From: Thermoplasmatota archaeon
GTDB lineage: Archaea; Thermoplasmatota; Thermoplasmata; Thermoplasmatales; Thermoplasmataceae
NCBI GenBank assembly: GCA_023489425.1
Contig: JAMDCG010000031.1
Location: 1-10,954 of the forward strand
Length of the DNA: 10,954 nt
Direction of reading: 5' to 3'
In this document: positions 6,091-10,954 of the stretch, piece after piece
Layout of the letters: the number at the start of each line of letters is the position of its first letter
Position numbering within the stretch: the first letter of the stretch is position 1
Translations under genes and position numbers: made by a program
Notes under the pieces: model-generated
Database searches by the model: none
What the model was told of the DNA's origin: nothing
What the model saw: only the letters and a program-made list of their open reading frames with translations

Positions 6091-6468
6091 TTGGGTCGAT
6101 TTCAAGGAAGATCATCTAAAAAATTTACAGGTGGAAGATACAAACAATACAGGGCAAAGAGGAGATCAGAAATAGGTAGGGAACCTACATTTACGAGAGT
6201 AAATCCAACACAGAGAAAAGTTCTCAGGATAAGGGGAGGAAATCTAAAGGCGGCCCTATTGAATGATAACTTTGCAAACGTATATGATTCAAAACAGAAG
6301 AAAACAACAAAGTCACAGATCAAGACAGTGAAAGCGAATCCTGCAAACCCACACTATGTGCAGAGGAACCTGATGAACAAAGGTACCATTATCGTAACGG
6401 AAATAGGCGAAGCAAGGATTACTTCAAGACCGGGACAGGACGGAGTAATTAACGCTGTTCTTCTATGA
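6091..6468 (+). CDS. rps8e: 30S ribosomal protein S8e
   Basis: This 125-aa basic protein of the archaeal/eukaryotic small ribosomal subunit has a length normal for archaeal S8e. The N-terminus GRFQGRSSKKFTGGR with the following KRRSEIGREPTFT (residues 23-35) is the characteristic arginine-rich rRNA-binding start. The C-terminal segment contains NPHYVQRNLMNKGTIIVTE (86-104) and ends RPGQDGVINAVLL, the S8e signature block. Translation starts at TTG after AGGTGG. The stop overlaps the SRP19 start by ATGA, so the two are probably translated together from one mRNA starting near 6066. This is the clearest archaeal marker in the window. Confidence 0.97.
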   Translation: MGRFQGRSSKKFTGGRYKQYRAKRRSEIGREPTFTRVNPTQRKVLRIRGGNLKAALLNDNFANVYDSKQKKTTKSQIKTVKANPANPHYVQRNLMNKGTIIVTEIGEARITSRPGQDGVINAVLL

Positions 6469-6716
6469 AAGTAACATTATACTCTCAATATTTTAATCCA
6501 AAAAACAGTAGAAGGCTTGGCAGGAAGATACCTGTTGAAGCTGCAAAAAAATTTTCTGACCAGAAGTTACAGGATATTCTTAAAGCGCTCCGTATTGATT
6601 ATGAAATCAGGGAGGGTTACTACCCAAGGGTACCCTATGAAAAATGCAATATATACAGCATCGAAAGCAACCTCAAAAAAGGAACCGTTATCAAGATGAT
6701 AGAGAGAAAGCTCTAA
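6465..6716 (+). CDS. srp19: Signal recognition particle 19 kDa protein (SRP19)
   Basis: This is an 83-aa small archaeal SRP19. The protein binds the tips of helices 6 and 8 of 7S SRP RNA and prepares it for SRP54 loading, hence co-translational membrane targeting. The family pattern is visible: a first beta-strand with YSQYFNPKNSRRLGRKIP (residues 7-24), a helix VEAAKKFSDQKLQDILKAL (25-43), YEIREGYYPRVPYEK (46-60), and a basic end SNLKKGTVIKMIERKL. SRP19 is found in archaea and eukaryotes but not bacteria. Its start overlaps the S8e stop (ATGA), and it has no ribosome site of its own, implying translational coupling. Its stop is one base from the stop of convergent priL. Confidence 0.95.
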   Translation: MKVTLYSQYFNPKNSRRLGRKIPVEAAKKFSDQKLQDILKALRIDYEIREGYYPRVPYEKCNIYSIESNLKKGTVIKMIERKL

Positions 6717-6717
6717 T

Positions 6718-7704
6718 CTATTTCTTAGCTTTTTTCTTCATTTTGTAATAGGTAAGCGGATGGGTCATGAATTCTTTATGGCATAACTCATCATCATCCC
6801 AGTAACACAGGTGATTTGACCTAAGTGTAACACATTTAGGTGGAGAATATTTGGTACCGGATATTTCTCCAATTATGTGTCTGACCTGATACTCTGTAAC
6901 TTTTTTGCTAAAATCAGGGACGGTACCAAATGATTCAATGATTCCCTGTTCATTCATGCCAATGTTGTTCAGAAATGAAACCACTGTGAATCTTGCAAGA
7001 TGTGGCAAATTAACACCGCCTCTAATATCATTCATAAAGTGAATGATACAGGGTGGGAAGCAAGATGAGTCAATACTTCCGAGATCCGTAGTCTTGCTCT
7101 GTTCATGAAGAACTGACCTTATTTTCTCTATTCTATCACTGAATGGGGAAAGTATCTGTCTTGCCCTATCTGAATCTATCCCTGAAGTCTCCTCTCTTAG
7201 CTGAACTGCAAAGTACTCCCTCAGCATTTTAATAACAGCATTTTTGCCGATTATTACATCACCGCCATAAAAGGACTGGAAGGTCAGCCTGTATTCAAAC
7301 CCAGAGATTTTTGAACAGTACTTTGTGAACTCAAATATTGGTACCTTGAACTGATTGATCTCCCTATCATAGGTGATAAATATGCCAAATTCAGCAGATT
7401 TTGACTCTATTTCACTGTTTTCCATGGAATCAAGATAATCTTCATAAGACACCCTGCATGAGTTTATGAACCTGTTTGAAAAGACAGGGTAATCTATGGC
7501 CTTCATGATAAATGGCAGCAGTAATTTCCAGTCGCTGTATTTATTCCATTCCAATCCTCTGACCTTAAAGTTCTTCGATTTTAACTGTTCATCAATGTTG
7601 TCTAAAATCCTGAGGACAATGTCAACATACTCAGCGTTCCGATCATTGAACTCGTTGATCATCCCATTCACTTCTTTGTATGAAATGTCTTCCGAGTCCA
7701 GCAT
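6718..7704 (-). CDS. priL: DNA primase large subunit PriL (Fe-S)
   Basis: This 328-aa regulatory subunit of archaeal/eukaryotic-type primase works with catalytic PriS to make RNA (or RNA/DNA) primers at forks. The N-terminal about 200 residues are the helical PriS-binding domain. The C-terminal domain carries the Fe-S ligand cysteines: C219 in SSCFPPCIIHF, C291 in PPKCVTLR, C300 in NHLCYWDD and C308 in DELCHKE. It ends with the conserved HPLTYYKMKKK. LPHLARF (233-239) and YQVRHIIG (272-279) are also family blocks. C215 is an extra nearby cysteine, probably not a ligand. The start at 7704 fits a leaderless mRNA from ATTAAAT at 7729-7735. priS is not in this window. The gene is convergent with SRP19 with one base between stops, so antisense overlap of the transcripts is likely. 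Confidence 0.93.
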   Translation of the reverse strand: MLDSEDISYKEVNGMINEFNDRNAEYVDIVLRILDNIDEQLKSKNFKVRGLEWNKYSDWKLLLPFIMKAIDYPVFSNRFINSCRVSYEDYLDSMENSEIESKSAEFGIFITYDREINQFKVPIFEFTKYCSKISGFEYRLTFQSFYGGDVIIGKNAVIKMLREYFAVQLREETSGIDSDRARQILSPFSDRIEKIRSVLHEQSKTTDLGSIDSSCFPPCIIHFMNDIRGGVNLPHLARFTVVSFLNNIGMNEQGIIESFGTVPDFSKKVTEYQVRHIIGEISGTKYSPPKCVTLRSNHLCYWDDDELCHKEFMTHPLTYYKMKKKAKK

Positions 7705-7728
7705 AGATATACTTAAGTTAAAAATGGG

Positions 7729-7735
7729 ATTTAAT
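7729..7735 (-). promoter_or_regulatory. Probable TATA box of priL
   Basis: Read on the minus strand, ATTAAAT lies 25-31 nt upstream of the priL ATG. That places initiation at the start codon (leaderless). It also suggests priL is transcribed separately from the peptidase operon, which ends 156 nt upstream. Confidence 0.4.
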
Positions 7736-7860
7736 CTTATTGAAAAGGTATCTCCATGTTTTATGGGAAATCTTTTACCCTGTCCTTAACTATTTTCTAT
7801 TTTTCAGCGTTTAAAAGATGCCAGGTCAATATCATTCAAAGCAATCATTATTTCGGTAAT

Positions 7861-9411
7861 TTAAAATAATGGTGATAGTGCAAAGCCATCACCTCTGGGA
7901 TCTGCGCCTCCGAATAAAACTCCATTCTCCCCTCTCTTTATTATCTGGCAATGCCCATGGGAACTGTCCAGATAGGGGGTCTGTCTCATCCTCTTGAAAT
8001 ATTTTGACAGATCATAACTGAATGATGCGCCTTCCTCAAATATTAGTAGATCCGGTTCTTCGTATATGTTTGCAGGTATATTTATTCTTGGCAGGTCGAT
8101 TGCTTCCTGTGGGGTCAACCCTAGATCTATCATTTCATGGATCTTGTTGACGTGAACCTGGGGCTGTATGTCGCCTCCCATTGTGCCTATAGAATATTCA
8201 AACTCACCATTTCTTTCAATCATCCCTGCACATAGTGTGTGGAATGTTCTCTTCTCAGGCTGAAGGAAATTGTGGTGAGCTGGATCAAGTGAAAAATAAG
8301 ATCCCCTGTTCTGCATGGAGAAGCCAGTTCCCTCGGGAACAACGGTAGATCCAAAGCCTGTATAATTGCTCTGAATCATCGATATCGCATCTCCCTCTGT
8401 GTTTGCTATGGTGAAATAGGTAGTATCGCCATCCTTTCCTGACGCTGGATTATTACCTCCCTGGCTATCCACAACTTTCCAGTAGAAAGATTCATCCAGG
8501 TAACTGGAAGGAAGTGGCATCTTTTCTGGATCTCCAATGTAAGTCCTCCTGAATCTATTTGCAATCAGGTGGCTTTTCATTATCTTTTCTTCATTGGATA
8601 GATCATCATCCCCCATGAATTTTAAAGAATTGAGGTTGAAATTTACTGTGGCTCCCTGACTGTTTGGTGGCAATTCATAAACAACCCTGTCTTCATACAT
8701 TGATTTGAGTGGTTCCTGAACAATAGCTCTGTGTTTTGAAAGATCATATTCATCTATAACCACTTCACTTTTCTTAAAAGCCTTTGTAAGTTTATCAGCA
8801 AAATTCCCCCTGTAAAAAGAATCCAGTCCATCATTGGACAGTGATTCAATTGTTGTTGCAAGATCCTCCTGGAAGAAGACATCACCCTGCAGTGGAGGAA
8901 GACCGTTGCCGGAAAATGTCTCCCTGAAATTCCTGTCCTTGGTCCTCTTGAGGGTGACTTCAATTGATCGTGCATAATTATGTGTTACAGGAAATCCCTC
9001 TCTGGCTACCTTAATGGCATATTTGAGCAATTCCTTGATATCCATTGAAGTATGCTTTTCTAGTTCTTCCCAGAGACCCACAAGACCAGGTACAGTGATT
9101 GCAGCCATTGGGCCCATATATGGAATAGAGTTCATGCCTTTCTTAACATATGCTTCAGTATCTATATTTCTTGACGATTTACCACTGCTGTTAATCGAAA
9201 TGATCTTTCCATTCATTCTTAACAGTGCGAATCCATCCCCTCCAAGCCCACAAAGATTATTCTGAGTCACGGCAAGAACAGCACTTGTTGCTATGGCAGC
9301 ATCAGCTATATTGCCTCCATCCTCAAGCACCTTTATACCGGTTCTCGAGGCATGAATGCTTGACGTGGACACCATGGCACTGAGAGACATTATATCTGGT
9401 CTTGTTCTCAT
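7861..9411 (-). CDS. ggt: Gamma-glutamyltransferase family N-terminal nucleophile hydrolase
   Basis: This 516-aa autoprocessing enzyme is expected to hydrolyse or transfer gamma-glutamyl groups from peptides or glutamine. The N-terminal part has the family start ASRTGIKVLEDGGNIADAAI (21-40) and GLGGDGF (55-61). The predicted self-cleavage site is D329|T330 in GKDGDTTYFTI, making about 329- and 187-residue subunits with T330 as nucleophile. GTMGGDIQPQ (409-418) is the oxyanion/substrate loop. There is no signal peptide, so it is cytosolic, unlike most bacterial periplasmic or secreted GGTs. The arginine-containing FRE motif that grips glutamate in E. coli-type enzymes is replaced by NSSGKSSRN (74-82), pointing to the YwrD-like subgroup with possibly different substrates. 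It overlaps the upstream peptidase gene by ATGA and carries GAAGGAG just before its start. Confidence 0.92.
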   Translation of the reverse strand: MRTRPDIMSLSAMVSTSSIHASRTGIKVLEDGGNIADAAIATSAVLAVTQNNLCGLGGDGFALLRMNGKIISINSSGKSSRNIDTEAYVKKGMNSIPYMGPMAAITVPGLVGLWEELEKHTSMDIKELLKYAIKVAREGFPVTHNYARSIEVTLKRTKDRNFRETFSGNGLPPLQGDVFFQEDLATTIESLSNDGLDSFYRGNFADKLTKAFKKSEVVIDEYDLSKHRAIVQEPLKSMYEDRVVYELPPNSQGATVNFNLNSLKFMGDDDLSNEEKIMKSHLIANRFRRTYIGDPEKMPLPSSYLDESFYWKVVDSQGGNNPASGKDGDTTYFTIANTEGDAISMIQSNYTGFGSTVVPEGTGFSMQNRGSYFSLDPAHHNFLQPEKRTFHTLCAGMIERNGEFEYSIGTMGGDIQPQVHVNKIHEMIDLGLTPQEAIDLPRINIPANIYEEPDLLIFEEGASFSYDLSKYFKRMRQTPYLDSSHGHCQIIKRGENGVLFGGADPRGDGFALSPLF

Positions 9412-10487
9412 AGCTCCTTCAGTTCCTTTGTTGCTCCATGTGAGATAACCTCACAACCGTCCTTCTTCACTATGACATCATCCTCTATTCTGACTCCGAG
9501 TTTACCTGGAAGATAAATTCCAGGTTCATTCGTTATGGCCATATTTTCCTTGAGTGGAAAGTCCAGAGTATAGGAAAGAGCACTGTGATCATGAACATCC
9601 AGCCCAATCCCATGACCAAGTGAATGAATGAAGCGCCCCTTGTATTTTGTCGAATCAATCACGTTCCTGGCCTTTATATCCACATCCTTACCGTTGGCAT
9701 CTGCCCTGATTAGCTTCATTGATTCAGACTGGGCTCTGTAAACAACTTCATACACCTCTTTCAGCTCTTCAGAGGCTCTTCCAAAACAGACTGTTCTGGT
9801 TACATCAGAACAGTAATCGTTGTATAATGCGCCGTAATCTATCAGTACTCCATCTCCTTTTTTCAGTTTCCTCAGTCCTGGAGAATAATGTGGTTGTGAA
9901 GCATTTTCTCCGAAGGCAACTATTGTGGAAAAGGATGGTCCATCTGCACCATTCTTCATCATTTCATATACCACTCTTGCGGCCACCTCTTTCTCTGTCA
10001 TCCCTTCCTTAAGGGAAAGGTGGACTGCATCGATGGAATCACTGGCAATCTTTGCTGCTTCCTTCAGGTAATTAATTTCAACACTGTCCTTTATGATTCT
10101 TGCCTCCTTTATGGAAACTGAAACATCAACAAAGTCCTTATCAGGAATGATCCTGAGTAAATTCTTATAATTTTCAAGCGATAGAGATGCATAGTTCAGT
10201 CCAACAGTGTTATATTTCTTTAGTCCATCTCTCATCATCGTTTCATATTCCTGTCGAGTCTTGAATATCTTAACTTCCAGACCCGTCCTTTTGGCTGTTT
10301 CCTCCTCAAGGATAGAAGTATAAATGGTTGATCCCTCAGGCCTTGCAACAATGAACGATCCCTCAAATACTCCTCCAGGTGCCTTAGTTATGTACTGGAA
10401 TGTCTTATCAAGAGAATTTTCTCCGCCATTAATGATCAGAATGGCCTCGCTTTCCCTGGCAAAATTAAAAATATCGCTTACGCCCAT
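9408..10487 (-). CDS. pepQ: Xaa-Pro dipeptidase/aminopeptidase (M24 family)
   Basis: This 359-aa cytosolic metallopeptidase has an N-terminal creatinase-like domain (about 1-125) and a C-terminal pita-bread M24 domain. All five dinuclear-metal ligands are visible: D217 (LIDYG), D228 (YCSDVTR), H292 (SLGHGIGLDVHD), E321 (TNEPGIYLPG) and E335 (VRIEDDV). HSLGHGIGLDVHD and the conserved H300 HSAL context are the proline-peptidase signature. It should cleave the bond before proline in dipeptides or short peptides (prolidase or aminopeptidase P); the sequence alone does not separate the two. It is first in an operon with ggt (ATGA overlap), consistent with peptide salvage. The start is preceded by TATAAATA at the right distance for a leaderless mRNA. 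Confidence 0.93.
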   Translation of the reverse strand: MGVSDIFNFARESEAILIINGGENSLDKTFQYITKAPGGVFEGSFIVARPEGSTIYTSILEEETAKRTGLEVKIFKTRQEYETMMRDGLKKYNTVGLNYASLSLENYKNLLRIIPDKDFVDVSVSIKEARIIKDSVEINYLKEAAKIASDSIDAVHLSLKEGMTEKEVAARVVYEMMKNGADGPSFSTIVAFGENASQPHYSPGLRKLKKGDGVLIDYGALYNDYCSDVTRTVCFGRASEELKEVYEVVYRAQSESMKLIRADANGKDVDIKARNVIDSTKYKGRFIHSLGHGIGLDVHDHSALSYTLDFPLKENMAITNEPGIYLPGKLGVRIEDDVIVKKDGCEVISHGATKELKEL

Positions 10488-10507
10488 AATCTAACATTCT
10501 ACCCTTA

Positions 10508-10515
10508 TATTTATA
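10508..10515 (-). promoter_or_regulatory. TATA box of the pepQ-ggt operon
   Basis: On the minus strand TATAAATA is centred about 25 nt before the pepQ ATG. It is a near-perfect archaeal box and predicts a leaderless mRNA. It lies in the 99-nt divergent gap shared with the plus-strand gene at 10587. Confidence 0.6.
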
Positions 10516-10586
10516 GATATTCCGGGTTATTCAATGGAAGCCACATACATTTTGATCTGGAATTATGGCAACTCTTTTTTAAATGC

Positions 10587-10954
10587 ATGTCATCACCTTC
10601 AGTGATAAAGTCTCAGTCATTCTTTGCATATTCAAGATGTGGTTCCGTTGATATAAAGGGTAAGGAGGTTGAATTTCCATTAGTCCTTGGCAATGACACA
10701 ATACAGATAAATGAAGACCAAATCTCTTTAATGGGGGAGAAGGCAACAAAAAGAGTCATAAACATTGGAAAAAAAAATATAATTATCGCCGAAACAGAAA
10801 ACTTTGTGATACCACTGATAAATCCATTCTTTCTCAAGAGAAGCAGGCAGACAGTTAACCTCATACTGGAACTAAAGAAGAATGTAGGATATGACAAACT
10901 TCTATACATTCCCGGGATCTCAGATCCTTACCTACTCCCACAACTCTTCATGCT
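10587..10954 (+). CDS. Probable archaeosine synthase / tRNA-guanine transglycosylase-like protein, N-terminal fragment
   Basis: The frame is open from ATG 10587 to the window edge: 122 codons, 3' incomplete. The visible part begins with a compact beta-rich stretch (about residues 12-33, ending GKEVEFPLVLG) resembling the opening of TGT-like tRNA-ribosyltransferase domains. It reaches LLYIPGISDPYLLPQLF (105-121), very like the segment before the Y-x-G-hydrophobic-D-x-F-D block in ArcS-type archaeosine enzymes, which convert preQ0 at tRNA position 15 to archaeosine. The catalytic and PUA regions lie outside the window, so the assignment is tentative; it could be another TGT-fold protein. An alternative ATG at 10583 is out of frame and short. 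The gene is divergent from pepQ. No clear TATA box was found at the expected spacing. Confidence 0.6.
   Translation, partial: MSSPSVIKSQSFFAYSRCGSVDIKGKEVEFPLVLGNDTIQINEDQISLMGEKATKRVINIGKKNIIIAETENFVIPLINPFFLKRSRQTVNLILELKKNVGYDKLLYIPGISDPYLLPQLFM

Noticed and set aside
6069..6119. ATG at 6069 as a start for S8e
   Set aside because: Different frame, ends after 16 codons; TTG 6091 has AGGTGG four bases upstream and gives the correct S8e N-terminus.
7496..7789. 97-codon plus-strand ORF over the priL start
   Set aside because: Antisense shadow of priL with no family features.
9719..10012. 97-codon plus-strand ORF within pepQ
   Set aside because: Antisense of a well-supported M24 peptidase; composition is that of a shadow frame.
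10613..10909. 98-codon minus-strand ORF opposite the gene at the right edge
   Set aside because: Phenylalanine/serine-rich shadow of the plus-strand frame, which has a better start and family-like segments.
1..10954. CRISPR array or complete insertion sequence
   Set aside because: No regularly spaced repeats, no transposase gene and no terminal inverted repeats with target duplications were seen.

Overview
This window looks like chromosomal DNA from an acidophilic archaeon of the Thermoplasmata (Thermoplasma/Ferroplasma/Cuniculiplasma-like). The evidence is archaeal-only genes (ribosomal protein S8e next to SRP19, an Fe-S primase large subunit, a probable archaeosine-enzyme N-terminus), AT-rich DNA, TTG starts, and TATA-like boxes about 25-30 nt upstream of start codons, which implies many leaderless mRNAs. 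The lineage is inferred from gene content; no marker was searched.

Layout. Positions 51-123 hold a tRNA-His (GTG) with an encoded G-1 residue. Positions 124-1026 are sparse and accessory-looking, with one 53-aa ribbon-helix-helix protein at 505-666. An APC-family amino-acid permease lies at 1027-2400. After a gene-poor stretch comes a compact co-directional cassette: a 40-codon unknown ORF (2666-2788), an MFS exporter-like protein (2805-3995), and an HFCD-type flavoprotein of the EpiD/Dfp fold (4016-4507). The flavoprotein frame appears to be cut by an in-frame TAA, with a plausible C-terminal tail continuing to 4603. A sugar-porter-type MFS transporter (4643-5953, TTG start) follows.

The second half is housekeeping. 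S8e and SRP19 (6091-6716) overlap by ATGA and converge, with one base between stop codons, on primase large subunit priL (minus strand, 7704-6718). Upstream on the minus strand, a cytosolic M24 Xaa-Pro peptidase and a gamma-glutamyltransferase family protein (10487-7861) form a two-gene ATGA-overlapping operon, plausibly for peptide salvage. A divergent plus-strand gene begins at 10587 and runs off the window; its visible 122 residues resemble the N-terminal TGT-like domain of archaeosine synthase-type enzymes.

The most interesting part is 2666-4603. A short peptide ORF, an exporter-like MFS protein and a possible peptidyl-cysteine-decarboxylase-fold flavoprotein sit in apparent operon order. 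A 16-bp perfect palindrome lies just before the exporter start, and the flavoprotein may be freshly broken or recoded. A peptide-modification-and-export reading is speculative and is labelled as such.
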